A stretch of 14,105 bases of DNA from Methanosarcinales archaeon (GTDB lineage: Archaea; Halobacteriota; Syntropharchaeia; Alkanophagales; Methanospirareceae), in NCBI GenBank assembly GCA_030621945.1, contig JAUXGS010000003.1, positions 1 through 14,105 on the forward strand. Direction: 5' to 3'. This document shows, in pieces, positions 1-6,659 of this stretch; positions within the stretch are counted from its first letter, which is position 1; the number at the start of each line of letters is the position of its first letter. A program made the translations under genes and the position numbers. Under the pieces are notes generated by a model, which saw only the letters and a list, made by a program, of their open reading frames with translations, had not been told where the DNA came from and searched no databases.

Positions 1-514
1 CTATTCCCGCTCCACAATTAGAGATAGAATTGTTATCCATCCCACTGTTGTGCGTTGAGTTTAGATATGTTCCTATCGTATTATTGTTGCAGATATTATC
101 TGAGATGTTGCAGTGTTCCACACCTGCAAGATAAATTCCTGATACGGCGTAATCTCCAACTGCTGCATTCTCAATCGTGAATCCACTTAGATTTACGTGA
201 TTTGCTGTTATCTCAAATACATGGTCATCCGGGTTTGCAGCTTGAACAATGCAATTTTCAGAGCCATTCTCAGATTGAATTGTCAAGTTATCTACGTTCA
301 CATCCACGTTTTCAGTGTAAGTTCCATCACGCACGATGATTGTATCGCCCGCAGAGGCATTATTCACTGCCTGCTGAATCGTTTGATTCCCGCCTTCCGG
401 TACGTAAATCGTATCAGCGGAAGCGCATCCAATGCTTACAAATACAAACGTCACTATTGCAAAAAGAACTGCAAATATCGCTACCTCTCCAAATCTTCTT
501 CTTTCGCTTTTCAC
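1..514 (-). CDS. Exported right-handed beta-helix (NosD/PbH1-like) protein, N-terminal part
   Basis: The minus strand reads open from a GTG at 514 to the window edge (171 codons, no stop), so the gene is cut off. The N-terminus is a Sec-type signal: basic start MKSERRRFGE, a hydrophobic stretch at about residues 11-27, then GCASA before DT, which fits signal peptidase I after ASA; the cysteine could also suggest a lipobox, though a poor one. The mature part opens with DTIYVPEGGNQTIQQAVNNA and AGDTIIVRDGTY, the usual entry to periplasmic-copper-binding/NosD-type parallel beta-helix domains. Asn-, Ile- and Gly-rich turns follow (LSGFTIENA, NISDNICNNNTI, NNSISNCGAGI), typical of PbH1 coils. Such proteins are surface or S-layer-associated, often carbohydrate-related, but no substrate can be named. 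GGAGG lies 13 bases before the GTG, with a closer AAGGT. Confidence 0.8.
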   Translation of the reverse strand, partial: MKSERRRFGEVAIFAVLFAIVTFVFVSIGCASADTIYVPEGGNQTIQQAVNNASAGDTIIVRDGTYTENVDVNVDNLTIQSENGSENCIVQAANPDDHVFEITANHVNLSGFTIENAAVGDYAVSGIYLAGVEHCNISDNICNNNTIGTYLNSTHNSGMDNNSISNCGAGI

Positions 515-536
515 TTTACCTTTTTTGCCTCCCGCC

Positions 537-543
537 TTTATAA
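537..543 (-). promoter_or_regulatory. TATA-like box before the beta-helix gene
   Basis: On the minus strand this reads TTATAAA, about 26 bases before the GTG at 514. At that distance transcription would begin at or next to the start codon, implying a leaderless or nearly leaderless mRNA. A second AT-rich stretch near 582-592 (minus CTTTTATTTA) could serve instead and would leave the GGAGG motif in the leader. Confidence 0.35.
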
Positions 544-636
544 GTAAAGAAAAAGTTCGATCAAAGATTTCTACTCTCAAAAGGTAAATAAAAGCTTTTC
601 GCTTTTTTTTCTCTAACGTTTTTGATGTTTCTGCAA

Positions 637-692
637 TTATCGCTCGATCACTATTTCCTCTACTGCGAATCCAAGATGTCGCGCGGCTTCCG
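637..692 (-). repeat. Distal copy of the dehydroquinate synthase II 3'-end direct repeat
   Basis: This 56-bp block, starting at the stop codon complement, pairs with 1586-1641 in the same orientation with 8 mismatches by hand alignment. Similarity ends abruptly at CTTCCG on the inner side. The two copies are 949 bp apart and enclose the membrane protein gene and the hairpin cluster. Confidence 0.8.
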
Positions 693-804
693 CAGCACCA
701 AGTTCTTCTAAAATACGCTTTTTGTTATCCGCACACCTTTTTACGATCTCAGGCTTGAGGGCACTCGGGTATCTCGCAGTATGTCTGTTCACTCGCAGCC
801 CCAT
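637..804 (-). pseudogene. 55-codon ORF ending in a diverged copy of the dehydroquinate synthase II C-terminus
   Basis: Read from ATG at 804 to TAA at 637, the ORF gives 55 residues. The last 17, EAARHLGFAVEEIVIER, match the C-terminus of the dehydroquinate synthase II encoded at 1586-2773 (EAARHFGIAVEEMVIER), and the DNA there (637-692 versus 1586-1641) is identical at 48 of 56 positions by my count. The first 38 residues (starting MGLRVNRHTARYPSALKPEI) do not resemble that enzyme and I do not recognise them. The frame remains open about 10 codons upstream of the ATG, back to a TAG. The copied part keeps its frame and has conservative changes (F/L, I/F, M/I), so it came from, or has been kept as, coding sequence. 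I see no clear TATA box or ribosome binding site. It is most likely a gene-end relic; a translated small fusion is possible. Confidence 0.45.
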
Positions 805-978
805 CTGATCGAGATAATCAGTCCGCCTAACATTCTAATTTTTTCGGAATTTTGTTTGCGACTAAAAAGGCTAAAGGGTTGTTGTGGTGAGGTTTTTCTC
901 AAAGCCGGTGTAAAACTTTAAAGAAAGTTGAGATAGTACATCTTATAGAATCAATCGGTGAAAAAAACAGAAAACAAT

Positions 979-1353
979 TTAATTTCGTTTTTTCCTTTTT
1001 TCGTGATCCTGACCGTATATGGTTGTAATTGTTACGTCTCCTTTAGTAATAATTTGGGGACTGTTTTTAGATTCCTGTTGATTTTGTTCGTATGTTCGTG
1101 AATTTCGCTCTTCTGCGTTCCTTGCCATGGTTTTTAAAATCTGTGAAGCAATCGGACCGAATAGCTCAGGCTTCCAAAAACATCCAACTCCAAGAATACC
1201 GAATACTAACCCAAAAACTATTAGTACTTGACCAGTCATATCCCAGCCCACATTAATGGCTACAATAATAAAAATTGCCGTACCGATTAAACAGATTACA
1301 CCGGCAACATACGCATCTGTCTTTGAATCTTTCATATCGAACAAGGTGCTCAT
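979..1353 (-). CDS. Small two-helix membrane protein, unknown function
   Basis: 124 residues that I cannot assign to a named family. After a short polar start (MSTLFDMKDSKTDAY) there are two adjacent hydrophobic helices, about residues 15-35 (AGVICLIGTAIFIIVAINV) and 42-58 (QVLIVFGLVFGILGVGC). A polar, basic tail follows, with NAEERNSRTYEQNQQESKN, a short beta-like segment (GDVTITTIYG) and a charged end (HEKRKKRN). The helical hairpin with a long charged tail suggests a small membrane anchor with the tail in the cytoplasm. It stands alone, with no close partner gene, only a weak purine-rich AGAAAGAAG before the ATG, and no convincing TATA box. It lies between the two copies of the dehydroquinate synthase II gene end, so it may have arrived with the event that made that duplication. 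Confidence 0.6.
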   Translation of the reverse strand: MSTLFDMKDSKTDAYVAGVICLIGTAIFIIVAINVGWDMTGQVLIVFGLVFGILGVGCFWKPELFGPIASQILKTMARNAEERNSRTYEQNQQESKNSPQIITKGDVTITTIYGQDHEKRKKRN

Positions 1354-1476
1354 ATACTTCTTTCTGGTCTTAGAAGTTTAGATATTAGTTAGCTTAATAC
1401 AGTTCACTCAACTTCAGCCTGATACCCCTTAAACGCACTGTTTGCACTGCAATTTGTGCCACCACTGTTTTTCTAT

Positions 1477-1586
1477 CAAACTTTCCCTAAAAGTTTGCTG
1501 CGAAGCGTTTTTGATAAAACTTTTTCCTAAAAAGTTTTATGCGTAAGCCTTTTTCGGTAAAGCCTTTTTCTTTAGAAAAAGGGTTT
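1477..1586 (-). repeat. Three consecutive hairpin-forming repeats downstream of aroB'
   Basis: Three hairpins stand in a row, each spaced about 40 bases. 1477-1497 is CAAACTTT, 5-base loop, AAAGTTTG. 1514-1540 is ATAAAACTTTTT, loop CCT, AAAAAGTTTTAT, a perfect 12-bp stem. 1559-1586 has CCTTTTTCT, loop TT, AGAAAAAGG, extended by AAA/TTT across one mismatch into the stop codon of the gene. The linkers also resemble each other (GCTGCGAAGC, ATGCGTAAGC), so these look like degenerate copies of one unit. In the minus-strand mRNA they follow the dehydroquinate synthase II stop directly and may end transcription or protect the 3' end. They could also be a dispersed REP-like element. Confidence 0.6.
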
Positions 1587-1641
1587 TATCGCTCGATCAC
1601 CATCTCCTCAACTGCTATTCCGAAATGCCGCGCGGCTTCCG
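1586..1641 (-). repeat. Gene-resident copy of the dehydroquinate synthase II 3'-end repeat
   Basis: The last 56 bases of the gene, including the stop, recur at 637-692 with 48 of 56 identities by hand alignment. This copy is in the intact gene and is taken as the functional one. Confidence 0.8.
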
Positions 1642-2773
1642 TTACATGAACCAGAACCTCATCACCTGCTTTCAAATCAACCACTGAAATCGGCTTATCC
1701 TTACCCATTAACTTTATCGTCTCTGCATTCTGGAGAATGATACTGCACGTCCGCGTCGCACCGACTCCTACATCAACCGCAGCTTCCACAAGCATAAGCG
1801 GCCGCTTCTCTATCTTCACCCTGCCAATCACTGCTTTTCGTGCACTTCCTTCTGCATTCACGATTAATACCTCCTCGCCGGACTTCAACTCCGACAAATA
1901 TCTCGTCTTTTCGCCTACCAGCACATATGCATACACCGCACCTGCATTCACTCGGAACGGTCTCGCCGCCACATAAGGGCTCTCTTCTGATTCCGAATGC
2001 ACAAGGAACAACGCAAAAGATTGCGAACCAACGAGCATCCCCTCGCCCCGCACCATCAACGAGCAGGTATCCACGCAGACCCGGTCCCCCATTTCCAGTT
2101 CCTCGACCTTTGTTATCCGCGCGGTAGCTAACGGAATAGTGCCCATTGTGCTCGCATCCCGCATCTCCACCGCTCGTTTTATCTCTGACACATCGTCAGT
2201 ATCAATAAGAACGCCATCAGCACCATATTCAAGCGTTTCAAGTGCCGTCCTCGCCTCTTCTGCACTCTGCACACCTGCTATTACCTTCGCTTCCTTGTGC
2301 TGCAATTCCGCAATGATATTCTCCAGCGGTATTATCTTCCAATCCTTTCCGATAACAATCACGTAATTACTGTAATCCGCGATATTCACGGCAAAGCGCT
2401 CATAATCCTTGCCGGTTAGCTCAATATAGCCCGCATTGGGCTTCATACCAAAAGTACGTTTCAACGCACCTAAAACGCGTGATTCGGTTATTTCAGATGG
2501 AATCTGCGTTGTGCCGTCACCTTCGCTTCGTTTACCATAAACCACAATATCCGCTTCTCCTTCTTCTTCTCCTCTTCCTTCATCCAACTCCGATTCTGCC
2601 GCAAATGCCGCTATGGTTATACGACCTAACTCCTCTACCTTTGCTATGTCCTCTGTTTCTACAAGCACGCCATCAACCCCTGATTCCAACCCCGCTGTAA
2701 TTCGCGCCTTCCGCTCCTCCCATGTTCCCGCATCAGCATCAGCTTTTATCCAGATCTCTTTCTTCTCATTCAT
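1586..2773 (-). CDS. aroB': 3-dehydroquinate synthase II (archaeal AroB')
   Basis: 395 residues, in the range of the archaeal DHQ synthase II family (MJ1249 type). The enzyme uses NAD to oxidatively deaminate and cyclise 2-amino-3,7-dideoxy-D-threo-hept-6-ulosonate to 3-dehydroquinate, feeding aromatic amino acid synthesis without DAHP. Family features visible are the N-terminal WIKADADAGTWEERKARITA, the barrel-like GVDGVLVET and YGADGVLIDTDDVSEIK segments, the central RVCVDTCSLMVRGEGMLVGS, and the conserved end EAARHFGIAVEEMVIER. A Glu/Gly-rich insert at about residues 60-75 (DEGRGEEEGEAD) looks lineage-specific. The ATG follows AAGGTG at a suitable distance. It lies 67 bp behind the ADTH synthase gene on the same strand, so the two are probably cotranscribed. 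A hairpin cluster follows the stop, and a copy of its 3' end lies at 637-692. Confidence 0.93.
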   Translation of the reverse strand: MNEKKEIWIKADADAGTWEERKARITAGLESGVDGVLVETEDIAKVEELGRITIAAFAAESELDEGRGEEEGEADIVVYGKRSEGDGTTQIPSEITESRVLGALKRTFGMKPNAGYIELTGKDYERFAVNIADYSNYVIVIGKDWKIIPLENIIAELQHKEAKVIAGVQSAEEARTALETLEYGADGVLIDTDDVSEIKRAVEMRDASTMGTIPLATARITKVEELEMGDRVCVDTCSLMVRGEGMLVGSQSFALFLVHSESEESPYVAARPFRVNAGAVYAYVLVGEKTRYLSELKSGEEVLIVNAEGSARKAVIGRVKIEKRPLMLVEAAVDVGVGATRTCSIILQNAETIKLMGKDKPISVVDLKAGDEVLVHVTEAARHFGIAVEEMVIER

Positions 2774-2840
2774 TTCCGCACCTTTTTATTTTAAGTTTTT
2801 AAAATGGTTTATTTAGTTGAACTTTTGAAATTGGAATTTT

Positions 2841-3662
2841 TCATAGCATTCCCATTGCCTCTTCTGCTGAAATGCCTTCATGCACTACCTTACACATTGC
2901 TTTCGTCATATTTGCCGGGTTCTTATGCTGAAACACATTTCTACCTATCGACACACCAGAGGCACCCGCGGAAATAGCATCTTCTACCATCTTCATCACT
3001 TCCGCATCCGTATTCGCCTTGGGCCCTCCTGCTATGATCACGGGCACTGGACAACCGCGTATTACATCCTTGAAGGAATCAGGATCACCAGTATAATTTG
3101 TCTTTATCACATCAGCGCCAAGTTCAGCACCAACACGAGCCGCATGCATCACCAGCCCTGGATCGTGCTCATTCTTCACCTTTTTACCACGCGGATACAT
3201 CATCGCCAAGAGGGGCATGTTCCACTCCTCACATACCAGTGTGATCATCCCAAGTGCCTCAAGCATCTCCGGCTCGTTCTCCGCACCTACATTCACGTGC
3301 ATTGAGACTGCATCAGCGCCTAACTTTATTGCTTCTTCTACCGTCGCAACGATAACTTTGTTTAAGGGGTCTGGTCCCAACGAAGTGCTCGCAGATAGGT
3401 GTATTATGAGCCCTATATCTTTACCATATCTCCGATGTCCCGCTATTACAATGCCCTTATGCAAGAGAACCGCATTTGCTCCTCCTTCTGCTACTGCATT
3501 CACTGCGCTCCTCATGTCCGTCAATCCGTATATTGGACCTGATGTTACCCCGTGGTCCATTGGAACAACAACACTTCTCCCGCTCTTCCGGTCTACGATC
3601 CTTTCCATCCGTATACTCTTCCCTATGCCCATCCCCTCCATTCTCTCTCTTATACTTGTCAT
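2841..3662 (-). CDS. aroA': 2-amino-3,7-dideoxy-D-threo-hept-6-ulosonate (ADTH) synthase
   Basis: 273-residue DhnA-type class I aldolase. ADTH synthase (MJ0400 type) makes ADTH from aspartate semialdehyde and 6-deoxy-5-ketofructose 1-phosphate, the first step of the alternative shikimate route. Catalytic positions are visible: Asp36 in [12 protein letters not shown], Tyr156 in LAMMYPRGK, and the Schiff-base Lys187 in [12 protein letters not shown], in the same spacing as the known family residues. The C-terminal phosphate site VIIAGGPK and [13 protein letters not shown] is intact. DhnA proteins may instead be fructose-bisphosphate aldolases, but the adjacent dehydroquinate synthase II gene decides for ADTH synthase. 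The ATG is preceded by GGAGGG eight bases upstream, and a TATA box lies about 40 bases before it. It is probably the first gene of the aro pair. Confidence 0.93.
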   Translation of the reverse strand: MTSIRERMEGMGIGKSIRMERIVDRKSGRSVVVPMDHGVTSGPIYGLTDMRSAVNAVAEGGANAVLLHKGIVIAGHRRYGKDIGLIIHLSASTSLGPDPLNKVIVATVEEAIKLGADAVSMHVNVGAENEPEMLEALGMITLVCEEWNMPLLAMMYPRGKKVKNEHDPGLVMHAARVGAELGADVIKTNYTGDPDSFKDVIRGCPVPVIIAGGPKANTDAEVMKMVEDAISAGASGVSIGRNVFQHKNPANMTKAMCKVVHEGISAEEAMGML

Positions 3663-3691
3663 TTTCTCTTCCCTCCTACCTCTTTCCTATC

Positions 3692-3835
3692 CTATGTCTT
3701 TACTTTTATACCCCACCATTTAGTTTGCAATTCGCATTTATCCTTATACCAAGTAATCGTAAAGTCCCCAAATTCATGGGCGCTATCGTCTCTATATTGA
3801 GATTCTTGCCGTAATATCTTCACCTTTATGTCCAT
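3692..3835 (-). CDS. 47-residue small ORF overprinted on a copy of the aCPSF1 gene end
   Basis: ATG at 3835 to TAG at 3692. The protein starts MDIKVKILRQESQYRDDSA and ends LQTKWWGIKVKT; it is charged and aromatic, with no membrane segment or motif I know. GGGGTGAG sits just upstream of the ATG and a TATA box lies at 3871-3878, so the ORF has a full set of expression signals. Codons 10-28 lie over a 55-bp block 91% identical to the end of the aCPSF1 gene, but are read in another frame (one base earlier). Read in the same alternative frame, the aCPSF1 copy gives [19 protein letters not shown] against QESQYRDDSAHEFGDFTIT here, mostly conservative differences. This may be a young gene formed by overprinting, or a chance ORF on a relic. 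The aro promoter overlaps its end. Confidence 0.45.
   Translation of the reverse strand: MDIKVKILRQESQYRDDSAHEFGDFTITWYKDKCELQTKWWGIKVKT
3703..3710 (-). promoter_or_regulatory. TATA box of the aro operon
   Basis: Minus strand TATAAAAG, about 45 bases before the ATG at 3662. Transcription would start near 3680, with GGAGGG in the leader. The box lies inside the last codons of the small ORF at 3692-3835. Confidence 0.6.
3754..3808 (-). repeat. Distal copy of the aCPSF1 3'-end direct repeat
   Basis: 55 bp matching 3982-4036 in the same orientation with 5 mismatches (50 of 55 identical, counted by hand). Read in the aCPSF1 frame it gives KNLNIETIAPMNLGTLRL against [18 protein letters not shown] in the gene. 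The aCPSF1 stop is lost in this copy. Offset between copies is 228 bp. Confidence 0.88.
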
Positions 3836-3849
3836 CTTCTCACCCCAAT

Positions 3850-3863
3850 GTGCATTTATGCAC
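3850..3863. promoter_or_regulatory. Hyphenated palindrome between TATA box and start of the small ORF
   Basis: GTGCAT-TT-ATGCAC is a perfect 6-bp palindrome with a 2-base centre. It lies just downstream of the TATA box at 3871-3878 on the minus strand, across the expected transcription start, where a dimeric repressor could block initiation. The regulator is unknown. Confidence 0.35.
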
Positions 3864-3870
3864 TTAGAAG

Positions 3871-3878
3871 TATAAAAA
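3871..3878 (-). promoter_or_regulatory. TATA box of the 47-residue ORF
   Basis: Minus strand TTTTTATA, about 36-43 bases before the ATG at 3835. It predicts a start near 3848 and a leader just long enough to hold the GGGGTGAG motif. It lies in the sequence separating the two copies of the aCPSF1 gene end, not in the duplicated block. Confidence 0.45.
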
Positions 3879-3905
3879 TGTACACATATAAAACCCTCTA
3901 TGCTG

Positions 3906-3964
3906 CACCGTCATCATGATTACTGGCACGGTGGCGCGATTGAAATAGGTCTTTACCTATTCAA
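3906..3964 (-). terminator. Hairpins in the aCPSF1 3' untranslated region
   Basis: 3940-3964 forms a 10-bp stem with one bulged base (TTGAAATAGGT, loop CTTT, ACCTATTCAA) starting 12 bases after the aCPSF1 stop in the transcript. A second, weaker hairpin pairs CACCGT (3906-3911) with ACGGTG (3928-3933). No long U tract follows directly, so a role as a terminator is inferred from position only; they may protect the 3' end instead. Confidence 0.4.
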
Positions 3965-3975
3965 GGTGCTTAGCC

Positions 3976-5862
3976 TCATACTAATCGTATAGTCTCCAAG
4001 TTCATGGGCGCTAACGTCTCTATATTGAGCTTCTTGTGGATTCCACTTGCCAATGCCATGCATTTGCTATTCTCCCCATGCATGCACATCACCTTGGACG
4101 GTAGAGGTCGTATCCGCCTCACGTATTCAATCAATTGATTACGGTCAGAATGTCCAGAAAAACCATCTATCGTCGCTATATCCATCTCTACTTTTATATT
4201 AACCATCCTGCCCTCATTTGAAAACTGCATCTCAGTCCACCCCTTCTGTATCCTCCTACCAAGCGTTCCTTCCGCTTGGTAACCAACAAAGACAAGAGTA
4301 TTTTTTTTATCTCCGGCAAGTCCTTTCAGATATTCGAGCACAGGACCGCCGTTTAGCATGCCTGAAGTAGAAAGTATAATAGAGGGTTCCTTCTCCTCTA
4401 TCACCTCCTTCCTCTTTTCTACATCGTTCACTTGAACAAAAATATCAGATAAAAATGGGTTCTTTCCCTGAAATATAGAATTCTTTAGACTCTTGTTGAG
4501 ATACTCAGGATATGCAGTATGGACTGCCGTCGCCTCCCATATCATACCGTCTAAATACACCGGCACCTCCAATTGCATCACCTCTAATGCTATCATCACC
4601 TCTTGCGAACGACCAACCGCAAAAGCGGGTATTATAACTTTCCCCCCTTTCTTTATCGTCCGCTCTATCTCCTCTTTTAAATCCTTCTCCGCTTCTCGTC
4701 TCGACGGCTGTAAGTCATTCATACCGCCGTACGTAGATTCCATAACCAATGCTTCGAGCCTTGAAAAACCATTGAAGGCCGGGTCGAAAAGAAACGTGCG
4801 CTCATACTTGATGTCACCAGTAAATGCGATATTATAAAGCCCCTTACCTGCATGGAAATACGCAACCGAAGAACCCAGTATGTGCCCTGCATTGTAAAGG
4901 GTGAGCTTCACATCAGGTGCTATGTCTGTTACATCTCCATACTTCAACGGAATCGTATGTCTTATCGTATCTCGTATAAATGATGACTTATACGGTATCT
5001 TCTTTCCCTCCCGTGCTGAAACCTCTATATAGTCAAGCAGCAGGAGTGCCGTAAGGTCTCTCGTTGGTTGTGTCATGTAAACGGGGCCGTCATACCCAAA
5101 ATAGAATAGAAGAGGCACTAAGCCAGAGTGATCAAGATGTGCATGCGTTATTACTACAGCATCTATATCACTTATCGGTAATACTTCAGGAGCATACAGG
5201 TACGGCGTTCCCTCTGAGCCCACACTCACTCCACAATCTATTAAAATCTTCGTCTCCGGCGTAGAAAGCATGAATGAATTTCTCCCTACCTCTCTGCATC
5301 CACCTAAGGCCGTTACACGCAGCCATTCATCTTCTTTTGTCTTATCACCGTATATCTTCCTTCCGACTTTCTTCAAAAATGCCTTCCTGAATTCGCTCTC
5401 CTCCCGTAGATATCGCCTTATGCTTTTTATTATTGTAGATTCTATTGGTGGTGCTCTGATAACGTTAGGCCGCCATCCTATCACCTTTGCGACTTCTCTC
5501 AGTGTTGTTCCATGCGTGCCTATCACCAATCCAGGCTTTTCGGCTTCTATTATTACCTCTGCCTTGTCCATATCGAAATAAATATCTTTTATGCCACCCT
5601 CCTCAGGTATGATATCATGAATAACCTTAGAGGCCTTTTCCGGATCCATCAGTATATCGCTACTTGGCCGAACCGATATCCTCTTCTTCAATTCCTTCGC
5701 TAATGTTCGAACTATAGCACCATCGTCAACGAAGGTCTGCGTGTCTTCTGTGTATATAACAAGTTCTGATCCTTCAAATTCCACACCGGTAATGCTCACA
5801 GTATCCGGTAATAACTCTACTATTCTCCTCTTTAACTCTAAAAGCGTTTCTTCTGCTGGCAT
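3976..5862 (-). CDS. fttA: aCPSF1/FttA: KH-domain beta-CASP ribonuclease, transcription termination factor
   Basis: 628 residues, the usual length of archaeal aCPSF1. This CPSF73-like endonuclease cleaves nascent RNA at U-rich sites and ends transcription. Domains: a KH-like region to about residue 70; a KH domain at 71-140 with GLVIGTHG (GxxG loop GTHG 115-118); a metallo-beta-lactamase core from about 181; a beta-CASP insert at about 385-530; and the MBL C-terminal part. Zinc ligands and catalytic motifs are intact: HAHLDH (240-245), GHILG (His327), FTGD (Asp350), the beta-CASP motif MESTYG (Glu375), SGHSD (His571) and MHGE (His595). The end [18 protein letters not shown] is the conserved dimer-forming tail of the family. 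The ATG follows GGAGATAA. It is a single gene with its own TATA box. A diverged copy of its last bases lies 228 bp downstream. Confidence 0.96.
   Translation of the reverse strand: MPAEETLLELKRRIVELLPDTVSITGVEFEGSELVIYTEDTQTFVDDGAIVRTLAKELKKRISVRPSSDILMDPEKASKVIHDIIPEEGGIKDIYFDMDKAEVIIEAEKPGLVIGTHGTTLREVAKVIGWRPNVIRAPPIESTIIKSIRRYLREESEFRKAFLKKVGRKIYGDKTKEDEWLRVTALGGCREVGRNSFMLSTPETKILIDCGVSVGSEGTPYLYAPEVLPISDIDAVVITHAHLDHSGLVPLLFYFGYDGPVYMTQPTRDLTALLLLDYIEVSAREGKKIPYKSSFIRDTIRHTIPLKYGDVTDIAPDVKLTLYNAGHILGSSVAYFHAGKGLYNIAFTGDIKYERTFLFDPAFNGFSRLEALVMESTYGGMNDLQPSRREAEKDLKEEIERTIKKGGKVIIPAFAVGRSQEVMIALEVMQLEVPVYLDGMIWEATAVHTAYPEYLNKSLKNSIFQGKNPFLSDIFVQVNDVEKRKEVIEEKEPSIILSTSGMLNGGPVLEYLKGLAGDKKNTLVFVGYQAEGTLGRRIQKGWTEMQFSNEGRMVNIKVEMDIATIDGFSGHSDRNQLIEYVRRIRPLPSKVMCMHGENSKCMALASGIHKKLNIETLAPMNLETIRLV
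3982..4036 (-). repeat. Gene-resident copy of the aCPSF1 3'-end repeat
   Basis: Sequence in the last 20 or so codons of aCPSF1 that recurs at 3754-3808 (50 of 55 bases identical by hand count). The longest unbroken match is 15 bases, CTCAATATAGAGACG. Confidence 0.88.
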
Positions 5863-5915
5863 TGTACATTATCTCCTCAATCGTCTTTTGTTTAGTCCCC
5901 TGCTGCGGCCATTTA

Positions 5916-5924
5916 CTTTATATA
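5916..5924 (-). promoter_or_regulatory. TATA box of aCPSF1
   Basis: Minus strand TATATAAAG, about 55 bases before the ATG at 5862, predicting a start near 5893 and a short leader that includes GAGGAGATAA. It lies in the 158-bp gap after psmB; the rest of that gap shows no feature I can support. Confidence 0.65.
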
Positions 5925-6020
5925 GCCATATATTGCAATCCTTACTTCTACCCGTTAACTGCACGAGCAATCTGCTTTCTGTTCCTCTTCGTAAGTCCTA
6001 ACAAATACCTGAATAAAGAA

Positions 6021-6656
6021 TCAGTTAAGAGAATCCCTTATCTTTTTTATCCTCTCCTCGCTTATCGTCTCATACCTATCCTCAGTTATCACAACCACTT
6101 CCATCTCCCCGCCTGAGGCGCTGTCCCTCCTTATCGCAGAATACAATGCCTTTATCGCGAGCGCTGTCCCATCTTCCAGCGACATGCCTTTTGGATATCT
6201 ATCCTCCAGCACACCATATGCAATAGGAGAACCAGAACCCGTGGATGCTACTTCCTTCTCCTCGGTATTGCCTCCAAGAGGGTCTATCGAGAATATGTGT
6301 GCCCCATTCCTGTCCATGCCTCCGAGCAGGAGTTGCACGATATAAGGGTAGAACCGCTGCCCGTTCAGCACATTAGACATCAACGTTGCCATTGCTTTTA
6401 CCGTCATAGGCTCGTCTCTTCGTATCTTGTAAAGTTTCCCCTCTACTGACATCATTCTAACCAGTGCCTGCGCATCTCCTACTATCCCCGCCGTTGTTAT
6501 TCCCAGCCGATCGTCCACCTGATAGATCTTCTTCGCTGTTTTAGAAGCAATAAAAGAGCCCATTGTCGCTCTCTTCTCGCTCGCCAGCACTACACCACCA
6601 TCGCAGATTAAACCAACGGTAGTCGTCCCCTTCTTTACTTGATCCATTATTTCCAT
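6021..6656 (-). CDS. psmB: Archaeal 20S proteasome beta subunit
   Basis: 211 residues. It forms the catalytic inner rings of the 20S proteasome. A 10-residue propeptide, MEIMDQVKKG, is followed by TTTVGLICDGGVVLASEKR; cleavage after Gly10 frees the nucleophile Thr11. The other active-site residues are in place at mature numbering Glu17 (SEKRATMG) and Lys33 (ASKTAKKIY). The GSGSPIAYGVLE stretch and the acidic DxxxxMSLEDG segment are typical. The gene begins 3 bases after nikR, and its GGAGG ribosome site lies in the last codons of nikR, so translation is probably coupled. It is the last gene of the JAMM-ribL-nikR-psmB operon. No alpha subunit or PAN ATPase gene is in the window. Confidence 0.96.
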   Translation of the reverse strand: MEIMDQVKKGTTTVGLICDGGVVLASEKRATMGSFIASKTAKKIYQVDDRLGITTAGIVGDAQALVRMMSVEGKLYKIRRDEPMTVKAMATLMSNVLNGQRFYPYIVQLLLGGMDRNGAHIFSIDPLGGNTEEKEVASTGSGSPIAYGVLEDRYPKGMSLEDGTALAIKALYSAIRRDSASGGEMEVVVITEDRYETISEERIKKIRDSLN

Positions 6657-6659
6657 TGT

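Noticed and set aside
197..547. 116-codon plus-strand frame over the beta-helix gene start
   Set aside because: The minus strand gives a signal peptide and a beta-helix entry motif; the plus frame gives no recognisable protein and has no expression signals.
1477..1586. Hairpin cluster as a mini CRISPR array
   Set aside because: The units are degenerate, each is a self-complementary stem, and the intervening sequences are themselves similar.
2841..3662. Class I fructose-bisphosphate aldolase
   Set aside because: The fold is shared, but the directly adjacent dehydroquinate synthase II gene strongly favours ADTH synthase.
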